Assembly (NCBI GenBank): GCA_910578175.1
Contig: CAJTPF010000029.1
Span: 1-17,709 of the forward strand
DNA: 17,709 nt
Source: an uncultured Lachnospiraceae bacterium
GTDB taxonomy: Bacteria > Bacillota > Clostridia > Lachnospirales > Lachnospiraceae
Direction of reading: 5' to 3'
Below, one piece after another: positions 1-8,144 of the stretch. The notes beneath the pieces are model-generated. The model was not told the DNA's origin, did not search any database, and saw only the letters and a list, made by a program, of their open reading frames with translations. Both the position numbers and the translations under genes were made by a program. The number at the start of each line of letters is the position of its first letter. Within the stretch, counting starts at the first letter, position 1.

Positions 1-80
1 ATATAATTAATATCTATTTTTAATAAATTGTTAACAAAGTATTAACAAAAACACTTTTTACCAGTATACTTTTGATATAT
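1..80. other. AT-rich intergenic stretch at the window edge
   Basis: Very AT-rich sequence lying beyond the terminator of the ferritin-like gene. It contains a short palindrome (TTGTTAACAA, 29-38) and several TATA-like runs, but no ORF with a ribosome binding site and no convincing -35/-10 pair. It may hold the upstream region of a gene outside the window; nothing firmer can be said. Confidence 0.4.
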
Positions 81-116
81 AAAAAGCCCATCCGATATAT
101 TCTATACCGGATGAGC
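81..116 (-). terminator. Intrinsic terminator of the ferritin-like gene
   Basis: Read on the minus strand, CATCC-type arms at 104-113 and 89-94 (CATCCG/CGGATG, extended by ATAT pairs with one mismatch, plus flanking GC) form a hairpin with a short AT loop, followed immediately by a run of five Ts. It lies about 45 nt past the stop codon of the gene ending at 161, the right place and orientation to end that transcript. Confidence 0.8.
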
Positions 117-160
117 ATATATTATATATCTTTTTTGTTGTTCATCATTTATTCACAATT

Positions 161-1480
161 CTACTTGGAACATTTACAATCGGACGTTTTTCCTGCCGTG
201 GTAGCCGAAACCGGAGTTGCTTCCGGAATCCTTGCCAGAGATGTGTTATCACATCTTCTGTTCCGCAGGACTTCCAGCGGATTCGGCGCAACCTGATACC
301 GGTAATCCATACCCTTATTGCGGATATACTTTTCAATGATCCTGTGACTGGCCACGCTTTCCACATCATGGTTTACCACTCTCTGATACCAGAAAAATGC
401 ATCATCCCTCGGCAGACTGTGAAGCGGTACGATACATTCCTTCTTCTGGGTATTTCCGGTAGTGGTCTTAATAATATTCCGTACATATTCAATATTAGGT
501 TTCAGTCTCAGGATCTCCGGGAAAGTGCCGCACGGAATCACCTGCTGCCAATCCTTATGCTCATAACATTCCAGCAATTCCTTGGCCTTGTGAAGATGAG
601 CAATTTCCTGGATCAGACATTCTTCCCAGATGGTACGGATTCTGTTGTCACATTCCGTCATCATGCAGGAATAATACAGATAACATTCGGTATATTCATG
701 CATGAGCAGGCTCTCCAGCCATGTGGCCCTGGTGTCTATCAGGCTCTCATACTGGCTGACATGCTCTTCTTCGATCATTCCGATTTCCTGATATAATCTT
801 CTGCCAATATCCGATTTACAATATAGCGGCGCCACATTCATATAATAATTCATGGTCTGCTGTTCTGCTGCGGTTATGATATTGACATGAAGCTTTGTAC
901 GCATATCCGCCGTATGATTGTTGATACATTTAAAAATACTGTCGGACGGAGCCCGGTGTTCGGAAATAGTCGGTCTGGCCGGCATGATTTCCGTATATCC
1001 TCCCACCAGTTTCTCCGGACACACCCCGTATTCCAGATCCAGTAAATTAGAATAACGGTATAAATGGTCAAAATCTTCCAGCAATGCAAAATCTAAAGCA
1101 TTTTTCACATTACAATCCGGTTCGTTCTGCGCCAGTACAGCCGTAAGATCCACGGCAAGCTGCTCATAAGAAATGGTATGCTCCAATATGGTTTCATCCT
1201 TCGGTTTCAGACAGGAAATCCGTTTCTGCTGCTGCTGTTCACTTCTTCTCAGACAAGCAAGTTCTCTTCTCAGATCATTATCCGGACAATGTCTGGAAAA
1301 ATTTCTGGAAAACCACTGGGCCTCAAATTCCGTACCATTCATCAATACGATCCTGGTTTTCGTATATGGATCCGTGGTATTTTTGTTATATGCTTTCGGA
1401 TACATGGTGTTCCAATCCATATATATTTTATCAAAAGGTATTGGTTTTTCCTCAAATGGATTAAAACTCTGCATAATCAA
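161..1480 (-). CDS. Ferritin-like (rubrerythrin-type fold) di-iron protein, function unknown
   Basis: A 439-residue soluble protein that I cannot assign to a named family. A ferritin-type ligand pattern is visible: Glu206, Glu237-x2-His240, Glu262 and Glu292-x2-His295, with about 30 residues between each Glu and its ExxH, as in four-helix di-iron proteins. A further half-site (Glu106, Asp136-x2-His139) precedes it. Residues 1-95 and 310-439 are not recognised; the C-terminus is cysteine-bearing (C-x-C three residues from the end). No signal peptide or membrane segment is seen. The start is probably TTG at 1480, because GAGGAG sits 8 nt before it; the in-frame ATG at 1474 is 14 nt from that SD and less well placed. 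The gene stands 112 nt behind the CmpB-family gene, with a TATTAT-like element but no good -35 between, and has its own terminator. Redox, oxidative-stress or iron roles are possible, but this is inference. Confidence 0.75.
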   Translation of the reverse strand: MIMQSFNPFEEKPIPFDKIYMDWNTMYPKAYNKNTTDPYTKTRIVLMNGTEFEAQWFSRNFSRHCPDNDLRRELACLRRSEQQQQKRISCLKPKDETILEHTISYEQLAVDLTAVLAQNEPDCNVKNALDFALLEDFDHLYRYSNLLDLEYGVCPEKLVGGYTEIMPARPTISEHRAPSDSIFKCINNHTADMRTKLHVNIITAAEQQTMNYYMNVAPLYCKSDIGRRLYQEIGMIEEEHVSQYESLIDTRATWLESLLMHEYTECYLYYSCMMTECDNRIRTIWEECLIQEIAHLHKAKELLECYEHKDWQQVIPCGTFPEILRLKPNIEYVRNIIKTTTGNTQKKECIVPLHSLPRDDAFFWYQRVVNHDVESVASHRIIEKYIRNKGMDYRYQVAPNPLEVLRNRRCDNTSLARIPEATPVSATTAGKTSDCKCSK

Positions 1481-1592
1481 TGATGCATCTCCTCTACATT
1501 CATTCTGTCGGACAGCAGAGAACTGTTCAATGCTTCCGATAACATATAATATGCAGCTTTGTTAAAAAAAACTCATTTTTCATACAGGCGTT

Positions 1593-2372
1593 TCAGTTTC
1601 TCCTGAATTTTTTTGCGGTTTCCTGAATATTTCTCATTACCGCGCCTTTCAATCTCTTCTGTTCTTTAATGGCATAATTTTTTAACTGCTCCGCAAAAGA
1701 GATACTGTCCGATGTCATAAAAAATAAAAAACGTCTCTCTTCTCTGGCCTCTTCATTCTTCTTGCGGATCGCCTCTTTTAAAGCTTCATACTGTATGACG
1801 ATATGATTATCCTCTGCAAACCTGTGTATTTTAGAAACGATGTCCAGTGAATAACAAAGATCCATGGCGAATACGCCATAGAAAAATCCCATGACAAATG
1901 AAAAAGCCAAATGCTCCGTCAGCCAGTTTACGGAAATCCGCATGCTCTGATGGATCACAAAATAATAAATCGCGCTTAACAAAATCCAGTAACATGTATA
2001 CTTCGGACAGATAATTCCCTGAATATTTGCCCAGTCATTGGTATAATCCCATAATTTAATCTTCATTCCTTTTATAAAAATAAGTCCTGCGATATATTCG
2101 ATCAATGTAACGATCGCCGCCATGATCAGAAATAATCCTATCTTCCTCAATATCAGATTGGGTATGAACTCCACATTTATATTGGCAGTCAGATATAATG
2201 CGCACAGACTGAATCCGTATAGCGGAAGATAAGGTCCCGCCAGAAATCCCGGATTGATCCATTTCCGTTCGGGATTGGTGTCGGATAAAAACCGTCTGTA
2301 CAGCAGTTCCAGAATCCAGCCTGTAACGCTTCCGATTAAAAATAAAAATGCCAGTGTCAGTAATAAAGTCAT
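1593..2372 (-). CDS. CmpB-family integral membrane protein (putative ABC transporter permease)
   Basis: A 259-residue membrane protein of the ABC_trans_CmpB family, which databases label a putative ABC permease although its function is poorly established. Five hydrophobic segments are visible near residues 3-21, 46-64, 75-100, 126-143 and 154-175, followed by a highly charged cytoplasmic tail of about 80 residues. Family-like signatures are the N-terminal GxxxGWxxE segment with KWxNPGFLxGPYLPLYG, and LWDYTNxxxNIxGxICPK near residue 107. The start codon overlaps the stop of the MATE gene by 4 nt (ATGA), with AGAAGGAG 9 nt upstream, so the two are translationally coupled. It is the last gene of the queD-led chain. 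No ATPase or binding protein is adjacent, so ABC transport by this protein is doubtful. Confidence 0.8.
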   Translation of the reverse strand: MTLLLTLAFLFLIGSVTGWILELLYRRFLSDTNPERKWINPGFLAGPYLPLYGFSLCALYLTANINVEFIPNLILRKIGLFLIMAAIVTLIEYIAGLIFIKGMKIKLWDYTNDWANIQGIICPKYTCYWILLSAIYYFVIHQSMRISVNWLTEHLAFSFVMGFFYGVFAMDLCYSLDIVSKIHRFAEDNHIVIQYEALKEAIRKKNEEAREERRFLFFMTSDSISFAEQLKNYAIKEQKRLKGAVMRNIQETAKKFRRN

Positions 2373-3733
2373 TTGTATTCACTCCTTCTGAATTCTGCCG
2401 TTACCATAACAATAGACGTCAACGCCGCCGTCAGATCGGCTGCAGGACCCGCATAGACTATGCCGTCGATTCCCATAAACAACGGAAACAGCAGTAACAG
2501 CGGCAACAGGAAGATAATCTGTCTGGTCAGCGACAGAAAAATCCCCCTTTTGGGTTTTCCAATGGATGTCAGAAAATTTGATGCGATCGGCTGCAGAAAA
2601 TTTATAAATGTAAATAAAAGGAAAATCCGAAAATAACTAACGGCAAACCGGTAATATTCTTCCGAGCCGTCACCAAACACTGAAATAATCTGTCCCGGAA
2701 AGAACTGAAACGCCAGGAACGCTGTCATGGATAAAATAAAACAGGAGATAACAGCCTTCTGAAACGCTTCCTTTACTCTCCCATATTTGCCGGCGCCGTA
2801 ATTAAAACTGACGATCGGCTGCAGTCCCTGGGAAATACCGATCAGAAAAGACATGAAAACCTGATTGACCTTTGTGATAATCCCAACGCAGGCTATGGGA
2901 ATCGCTTCTCCATAAACAGACCTGGCGCCGTAATATTTCAAAGATTTATTCATTACGATCTGTACAGCCATCATAGCCAGCTGATTGCTGCAGGGCGCCG
3001 CTCCCAGCGCCGATATCGTCCCCACATATTTCCGCCGGATCACCAGATGCTTCCGCTCTATGTCCACGGTCCTGCAATGACACAGATACCATGCCACCAT
3101 AACGAATGAAACTACCTGGCCGATGACCGTAGCCCATGCCGCGCCTGCCATCCCCCAGTCAAACCCGAAAATAAACAGCGCATCCAGCACCGTATTGACC
3201 ACGGCTCCCGCCAGATTGCACAGCATGGTAAATTTCGGCGCCCCGTCTGCCCGGATCAGATGACCCCCTCCGGTTGCAAAGATCAAAAACGGAAATCCAA
3301 ATCCCACGATTCTCGTATATGTCACAGCATATCCCAGTACATTCTCCGGAGAACCGAAAAACCGCAGCATCGGCTCCAGAAACAGCTCCGTTATCATGCA
3401 AAGGAGCAATCCGCAGCCAAACATACATACCGCGGCATTTCCCAGATAATATACGGCCTCTTCCTTTTTTCCCTTTCCCATTGCAAGATTAAATGCGGAT
3501 GCGCCGCCGATACCGAATAGAAGGGCTATCGCCACACAGGATATGGATAGAGGAAATGAAATGTTGGTAGCCGCATTTCCCAATTCCTTCAGTTTCTGAC
3601 CGATAAATAACTGATCCACAATATTATAAAGGGAACTTACCAGCATGGCAATGATACTGGGTACCGCAAATTGTTTCAGAAGACTTCCCACAGACTCTTC
3701 CCCCAGCGGATTTCTCTCTTTTGGTAATTCCAT
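2369..3733 (-). CDS. MATE family multidrug/cation efflux transporter
   Basis: A 454-residue polytopic membrane protein with about twelve hydrophobic segments in two homologous halves, matching the usual MATE length. The N-terminal pattern (LLKQFAVPSIIAMLV, then an NIVDQLFIG motif near residue 42) is typical of the DinF/NorM-like MATE exporters that use a Na+ or H+ gradient to expel organic cations. Substrate cannot be read from the sequence. GGAGG lies 6 nt before the ATG. The gene follows the rRNA methyltransferase by 29 nt and overlaps the CmpB-family gene downstream, so it belongs to the same transcript. Whether it has any link to deazapurine metabolism is unknown. Confidence 0.9.
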   Translation of the reverse strand: MELPKERNPLGEESVGSLLKQFAVPSIIAMLVSSLYNIVDQLFIGQKLKELGNAATNISFPLSISCVAIALLFGIGGASAFNLAMGKGKKEEAVYYLGNAAVCMFGCGLLLCMITELFLEPMLRFFGSPENVLGYAVTYTRIVGFGFPFLIFATGGGHLIRADGAPKFTMLCNLAGAVVNTVLDALFIFGFDWGMAGAAWATVIGQVVSFVMVAWYLCHCRTVDIERKHLVIRRKYVGTISALGAAPCSNQLAMMAVQIVMNKSLKYYGARSVYGEAIPIACVGIITKVNQVFMSFLIGISQGLQPIVSFNYGAGKYGRVKEAFQKAVISCFILSMTAFLAFQFFPGQIISVFGDGSEEYYRFAVSYFRIFLLFTFINFLQPIASNFLTSIGKPKRGIFLSLTRQIIFLLPLLLLFPLFMGIDGIVYAGPAADLTAALTSIVMVTAEFRRSEYK

Positions 3734-3762
3734 AATCGTCCTCCATCGTTCTTTTGAAATCT

Positions 3763-5169
3763 TTATCTTAATATCTTTCTCAATCCTTTCGGATAATGAT
3801 TCTTCATAATTCCGCCGGCCAGTTTTCCAAATCCCAGACTATATCCGTCCACAGACACCAGATACCAGCCCTTTTCCCCCTGCTGTTCAAAGGTCTGTCC
3901 GTTAATATAATCAAAGATCCTTCTGTCCTCTGCCGGCAGATCCACACTGTAGACCACATCTTCCGGTTTTAGCGCCAGAGCCAGCGAATGGGAAGGTTCC
4001 AGCCGTTTTTTCATCACTGTGCCAAGCCGGAGTCCCGCCCGCAGAACCTTTAATCTATGCAGGGAAGGCGCTCCCGCAGGCAGGATGTTTATCGTATCCC
4101 CAAACCGTACCGGAATTCCCTCCGGCAGTTCTTTTAAATATGTTTCGCAAAATTCCATACATTCCCTGCAGTCTTTCAGTAAGATACCTTTCTCCACGCC
4201 GTATCTGCTTCCGGAAGACTCCTCCGGCGTACTTCCCCTTTTGCGCAGGACAGCAAGAAAATGGCCTTCTCCACGAACCTTGTGCGGCCACAGCCGTATG
4301 GTTCTCTCTATATGATCCGCCGGCTGGGTACACCACTCCGGATTTCCCGGTTCCATCCCTTCATACAGCGGTACCTCTTCAATATAAAACTCTTCATGCC
4401 GGTGTAAAAACCGGGATATGCTGCCTTCATTTTCCTCCGGAGAAAAGGTACAGGTAGAATAAACCATACGGCCGCCGGGCTTTAACATTCCTGCCGCAGC
4501 TTCCAGAATTTCTGCCTGCCGTTCTGCACACAGCCCGACGTTTTCCACGCTCCATTCCTGCCTCGCTTCCGGATTTTTTCGAAACATTCCCTCTCCGGAA
4601 CAGGGGGCATCTACCATGATCTTATCAAAATAATTTACAAAAATCCGGGAAAGGACAGCGGGAGACTCATTTGTCACGATGGCATTTCGTACTCCCATCC
4701 TTTCAATATTCTCAGATAATATCTTTGCCCGGACAGGATGAATCTCATTACAGACCAGGACTCCCCGACCCTGCATGGATGCAGCGATCTGCGTGCTTTT
4801 CCCGCCGGGTGCTCCGCACAGGTCCAGTACCCGCTCTCCGGGTTCTGCTTCCAGATATTCCGCCGGCGCCATAGCGCTGGGTTCCTGAATATAATAAACG
4901 CCTGCCTCATGATAAGGATGTTTCCCCATGCGGATCTCTGACGGATAATACAGTCCGGTACTGCACCAGGGCACCGGTACCGGACCCTCTTCCTTTTGAC
5001 CGGCCTCCAGACAGATATGGCTGAAATGCTGTCTGAACCGCCCGGTATCTCCCTTTAGTACGTTGATCCTTAACGCCTGATATCTTTCATGCTCATAACT
5101 GATCCGGAATGCTTCATATTCCTCTCCCAGCATAATCTCCATTCTTTTTGTAAAATCCTGTGGTAACAT
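3763..5169 (-). CDS. RsmB/RsmF-family 16S rRNA m5C methyltransferase
   Basis: A 468-residue SAM-dependent RNA cytosine-C5 methyltransferase of the NOL1/NOP2/Sun family. Residues 1-100 form the short N-terminal RNA-binding segment. The Rossmann core follows, with SAM motif LDLCGAPGGKS (115-125), motif IV DAPCSGEG carrying Cys190, and motif VI STCTFSPEEN carrying Cys240; the two cysteines are the release residue and the nucleophile of this family. The C-terminal ~150 residues match the RsmF-type extension ending in a PUA-like domain, which favours RsmF (YebU-like, h44 decoding region of 16S rRNA) over RsmB. GGAGG lies 4 nt before the ATG. It sits 44 nt behind queF in the same direction, so an anticodon-modification operon and an rRNA-modification gene are probably co-transcribed. 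Confidence 0.9.
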   Translation of the reverse strand: MLPQDFTKRMEIMLGEEYEAFRISYEHERYQALRINVLKGDTGRFRQHFSHICLEAGQKEEGPVPVPWCSTGLYYPSEIRMGKHPYHEAGVYYIQEPSAMAPAEYLEAEPGERVLDLCGAPGGKSTQIAASMQGRGVLVCNEIHPVRAKILSENIERMGVRNAIVTNESPAVLSRIFVNYFDKIMVDAPCSGEGMFRKNPEARQEWSVENVGLCAERQAEILEAAAGMLKPGGRMVYSTCTFSPEENEGSISRFLHRHEEFYIEEVPLYEGMEPGNPEWCTQPADHIERTIRLWPHKVRGEGHFLAVLRKRGSTPEESSGSRYGVEKGILLKDCRECMEFCETYLKELPEGIPVRFGDTINILPAGAPSLHRLKVLRAGLRLGTVMKKRLEPSHSLALALKPEDVVYSVDLPAEDRRIFDYINGQTFEQQGEKGWYLVSVDGYSLGFGKLAGGIMKNHYPKGLRKILR

Positions 5170-5213
5170 AGAACCTCCATCCCTTCTGCCGCCGTATTTC
5201 CGGCCGCCCGTTT

Positions 5214-5705
5214 CTAACGGTTGTCCACTTTCTCGGGATACATATCATGTTGAAACAGCCGGTCTTTTGCCATCTGTTCCCACTGGGTTTTCGGCATTCC
5301 GTAATTACAGTATGGATCGATGGATATACCGCCCCGGGGCGTAAACTTCCCCCATACTTCTATATATTTCGGTTCCATTAACCGGATCAGATCTTTCATG
5401 ATTATATTGACGCAATCCTCATGAAAATCTCCGTGATTCCGAAAACTGAACAAATATAATTTTAAAGATTTGCTTTCTACCATCCGTTCTGCCGGAATAT
5501 AAGATATAGTAATCGCTGCAAAATCCGGCTGTCCCGTGATCGGACACAGACTGGTGAATTCCGGACAGTTAAATTTAACAAAATAGTCATTGTCCGGATG
5601 TTTATTCATAAATGTTTCCAATACCTCCGGGGCATAATCCGTGGGATACTTTGTTCCCTGGTTTCCGAGTAATGATATTGATGTTTCCTGTTCTCTTCCG
5701 CTCAT
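5214..5705 (-). CDS. queF: NADPH-dependent 7-cyano-7-deazaguanine reductase (preQ0 reductase)
   Basis: Catalyses the four-electron reduction of the preQ0 nitrile to the aminomethyl group of preQ1. It is the short, single-domain (Bacillus-type) QueF of the tunnelling-fold superfamily. From the ATG at 5705 it is 163 residues, close to the usual ~165. Seen in sequence: the nucleophilic Cys54 in TSLCPITGQPDF with general acid Asp61, and the QueF signature ESKSLKLY (77-84) that binds NADPH. A GTG at 5720 in frame would add five residues, but AAAGGA lies 6 nt before the ATG at 5705, and that start also leaves a 16-nt gap to queC. Fourth of the dedicated preQ1 enzymes in the operon, which otherwise contains the GTP cyclohydrolase. 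Confidence 0.95.
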   Translation of the reverse strand: MSGREQETSISLLGNQGTKYPTDYAPEVLETFMNKHPDNDYFVKFNCPEFTSLCPITGQPDFAAITISYIPAERMVESKSLKLYLFSFRNHGDFHEDCVNIIMKDLIRLMEPKYIEVWGKFTPRGGISIDPYCNYGMPKTQWEQMAKDRLFQHDMYPEKVDNR

Positions 5706-5721
5706 ATCCGTTCCTTTCACT

Positions 5722-6411
5722 TTATGACTCTTTTAGTGTTGCAGGGTCCTCTACGCCGTTTAAACGGAAAGCTTCCGCACGGTCTATACAGGTGCCGCAT
5801 TTGCCGCAGGGTTTTTCCTGTCCTTCATAGCAGCTCCAGGTCAGTTCATACGGTACGTTTAATTCCAGTCCGGTTTTGACTACCCGGGCCTTTGTCATCC
5901 CGACAAAAGGCGCTTCCACTTTACACTGACCGCCGCTTCCGAGATATACAGCCTCATTCATTGCCCGGTTAAACCCATCGCTGCAGTCCGGATATGCGTT
6001 TCCCGCCGCATCGTCGGCATGGGCGCCATAATAGATGACTTCACATTCTTTCGAAATGGCCAGAGCGGCCGCCGATGCCAGAAACAATCCGTTTCTGAAC
6101 GGAACATAAGTGGATACCGGTTTTCCCTCCGTCACAGCAAGCTGTCTGGCATAGGATTCCTGCGGAATCTCTTTCTCTGAATGGGACAACAGGGAACAAT
6201 CGCTGTACATAAATATTTTTTCCAGATCCAGATACAAATGTTCCACGCCATAATATTCCGCTATCTTCCGGGAAGCTTCTATTTCTTTCATATGTTTCTG
6301 CCCATAAGAAACCGATAATGCCGTTACATTTTCCTTTCCGTATCTGCTGACCGCCATTCCAAGGCAGGTGGTGCTGTCCACTCCGCCGCTGAATAAAACT
6401 AATGCTTTCAT
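5722..6411 (-). CDS. queC: 7-cyano-7-deazaguanine synthase (preQ0 synthase)
   Basis: Converts 7-carboxy-7-deazaguanine to preQ0 using ammonia and ATP. The 229-residue length is normal. The N-terminal PP-loop ATPase motif SGGVDS is at residues 8-13, and the C-terminal zinc site has four cysteines (Cys194, Cys202, Cys205, Cys208) in the family spacing C-x7-C-x2-C-x2-C. The substrate-channel segment YYGAHADDAAGNAYPDC (127-143) is typical of QueC. GAGG lies 6 nt before the ATG. It lies 25 nt after folE and just ahead of queF, in pathway order QueE product to QueC to QueF. Confidence 0.97.
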   Translation of the reverse strand: MKALVLFSGGVDSTTCLGMAVSRYGKENVTALSVSYGQKHMKEIEASRKIAEYYGVEHLYLDLEKIFMYSDCSLLSHSEKEIPQESYARQLAVTEGKPVSTYVPFRNGLFLASAAALAISKECEVIYYGAHADDAAGNAYPDCSDGFNRAMNEAVYLGSGGQCKVEAPFVGMTKARVVKTGLELNVPYELTWSCYEGQEKPCGKCGTCIDRAEAFRLNGVEDPATLKES

Positions 6412-6436
6412 TCTCTACCTCATTTCCTGCTTTCTC

Positions 6437-7015
6437 TTACTGCAGCAGACGCATCTGCAACAGTTTATCCTCTTTAAATCTTCCCCGCAGCGTATAGGTC
6501 CGGGTGGCAGCCGCTGATTTTTTAATACCTCTGGCACTCATGCAGCTATGGGTACCTTCAATGATAACCGCCACATCTTCACTGCCCAGGATTTCCTGCA
6601 GGATTTCCGCAATATCCGAACCAATGCGCTCCTGTAACTGCAGACGTTTTCCTACCATATCCGCAATCCGTGCGATCTTGCTCAGACCGATGACTTTTCC
6701 GTTAGGGATATATGCCACTGCTACCTTCATATCATACATCAGAGCCAGATGATGTTCGCAATAGCTGAAAATATCAATATCTTTTACCATTACCATATCC
6801 TGTCCCGCCTCTTCATACCGAAGCGCATCCGAAAATGTTTTATTAAACATTTCTGCAATCTCGTGATTGGTATAATTCATTCCCTCAAAAACTTCTTCAT
6901 ACATTCTCGCTACCCGGTCAGGCGTATCTTTTAATCCCTCCCGGTCAGGGTTATCCCCCAATGCGGTTAAAATCCCGCGTATATGTTCCTTTATTGCTTC
7001 TGTATCAATCGCCAT
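6437..7015 (-). CDS. folE: GTP cyclohydrolase I, type IA
   Basis: Opens and rearranges GTP to dihydroneopterin triphosphate, the entry substrate of both folate and queuosine synthesis. The 192-residue protein shows the zinc ligands Cys86 and His89 (SYCEHH) and Cys158 (HSCMSARG), and the conserved GLSKIAR and QERI segments. Placement between queE and queC says this copy feeds QueD rather than only folate synthesis; whether another folE exists outside the window cannot be seen. The SD is modest (AGAAAGG about 12 nt before the ATG), the weakest in the operon, and the gene follows the queE stop by 17 nt. Confidence 0.96.
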   Translation of the reverse strand: MAIDTEAIKEHIRGILTALGDNPDREGLKDTPDRVARMYEEVFEGMNYTNHEIAEMFNKTFSDALRYEEAGQDMVMVKDIDIFSYCEHHLALMYDMKVAVAYIPNGKVIGLSKIARIADMVGKRLQLQERIGSDIAEILQEILGSEDVAVIIEGTHSCMSARGIKKSAAATRTYTLRGRFKEDKLLQMRLLQ

Positions 7016-7032
7016 ACCGTAGCCATACCTTT

Positions 7033-7701
7033 CTAGACCCCTCGTTGTTCCGGGTCCCAGATTACCTTATGCATCTGAATCTGCATTTTTATATCATTCA
7101 TTTTCTGTTCTTTCATAAAATCCACCATTTCTTCGGGATCGATGCTTCCGAAGACCGGACTGAGTATCACATGACACCGCCGCGCCAGTTCATACTTTCC
7201 AATGATTTCTTTTGCCCTGGCCAGATCCTTCCGGTCCGAGACAACAAATTTTACCGTATCCTGCCGTTTCAGCCATTTAAAATTTTCCAGATCCATAGCG
7301 GCTTCCATTCCGCTGCCCGGAAGTTTGTAATCCAGCGTAAACACCGGAGGATTGGAGAAAGCGGTAAAAGGTTTCAAAGAAATACTTCCGTTGGTTTCAA
7401 TTTCCAGCCGCAACCATGGGTCTGAAGTAATGTTTTCTATCAGTTCTCCGATATCCGGCCGGTCCAGCGGTTCTCCCCCGGTCAGGGTAATATTCCTGAT
7501 TTCTTCCGATTTTACCTTCTGCAGTATCTCTTCCGTCGTCATCCATTTACATGGCGCTCCTGCTTCATTGGCCCACATGGTATCACAATATCCGCACCGG
7601 AGATTACACCCCTGCAGTCTGATAAAAACTGCCAGTTCCCCGGCCCGCATCCCCTCACCGTTTATACTGGTAAATATTTCCGCAACTTTAAATTCCGCCA
7701 T
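7033..7701 (-). CDS. queE: 7-carboxy-7-deazaguanine synthase, radical SAM
   Basis: Radical-SAM ring-contracting enzyme that turns 6-carboxytetrahydropterin into 7-carboxy-7-deazaguanine. Cys32, Cys36 and Cys39 (CNLRCGYC) are the Cx3Cx2C [4Fe-4S] ligands, preceded by TSINGEGMRAG, which is typical of QueE, and followed by the TLTGGEP motif. The chosen ATG (7701) gives 222 residues with AGAGG 6 nt upstream. A start at 7746 would give 237 residues but overlap queD and lacks a ribosome binding site, and an ATG at 7707 would sit on top of the SD. It follows queD by 20 nt. Confidence 0.95.
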   Translation of the reverse strand: MAEFKVAEIFTSINGEGMRAGELAVFIRLQGCNLRCGYCDTMWANEAGAPCKWMTTEEILQKVKSEEIRNITLTGGEPLDRPDIGELIENITSDPWLRLEIETNGSISLKPFTAFSNPPVFTLDYKLPGSGMEAAMDLENFKWLKRQDTVKFVVSDRKDLARAKEIIGKYELARRCHVILSPVFGSIDPEEMVDFMKEQKMNDIKMQIQMHKVIWDPEQRGV

Positions 7702-7721
7702 TCCCATCCTCTTTTCCGTTA

Positions 7722-8144
7722 TTATTTCTGTCTGTAAGACGCACAATTATTCGGCGTCTCATATACATGCACGGTTTCTACCTGATACCCTTTTTCAGTC
7801 ATCCGCTCATAAAAGAATCTGGCAAAATTTTCAGCCGTAGGCCGGAATTCCACCTGTATGATCCGGAATCCTTCCTCTGTCAGAGCTGCCAGTGTCGGCT
7901 CTTTCAGCGTATTCCGTTCTATGATAAGTGTATGGTCCAGATGTTCTACTTCTGATTTCAAATCTTTCTTCAGCTCCGCAAAGTCCACACACATGCCTCT
8001 CTGCTGTTTGTCCTGCCGCAGTTCTTCTGATTTCGCTTCCACCACCACTCTCCACCGGTGACCGTGGATATTACCGCATTTTCCTTCATATCCCGCCAGA
8101 AAATGAGCCGAATCAAAGCTCTGTTCTATTGTTAAACTATACAT
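7722..8144 (-). CDS. queD: 6-carboxy-5,6,7,8-tetrahydropterin synthase
   Basis: Makes 6-carboxytetrahydropterin from dihydroneopterin triphosphate, the first queuosine-specific step. This PTPS-family protein has 140 residues, slightly longer than the ~120 common for QueD, the extra residues lying around 40-52. Zinc ligands His14, His27 and His29 (SAHF; NIHGHRW), catalytic Cys23, the Asp70-His71 pair (LDHTLI) and Glu129 (VYETPNNC) are all present. It is the first gene of the operon, preceded by a structured leader and a terminator; the SD AAAGG sits 11 nt before the ATG. Expression of everything downstream probably depends on read-through of that leader. Confidence 0.96.
   Translation of the reverse strand: MYSLTIEQSFDSAHFLAGYEGKCGNIHGHRWRVVVEAKSEELRQDKQQRGMCVDFAELKKDLKSEVEHLDHTLIIERNTLKEPTLAALTEEGFRIIQVEFRPTAENFARFFYERMTEKGYQVETVHVYETPNNCASYRQK

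Noticed and set aside
29..38. TTGTTAACAA palindrome as an operator
   Set aside because: Too short and too AT-rich to distinguish from background, and no gene start is visible next to it.
344..796. 150-codon plus-strand open frame
   Set aside because: Antisense to the ferritin-like gene; no SD and composition of a shadow frame.
1588..1615. Plus-strand hairpin TTCAG/CTGAA followed by seven Ts, terminator-like
   Set aside because: No plus-strand gene precedes it and it lies at the 3' end of the minus-strand CmpB-family gene; on the minus strand the U-run is too far from the stem.
7702..7746. Longer queE start at 7746
   Set aside because: It would overlap queD, lacks a ribosome binding site and adds 15 residues not typical of QueE; AGAGG precedes the ATG at 7701.
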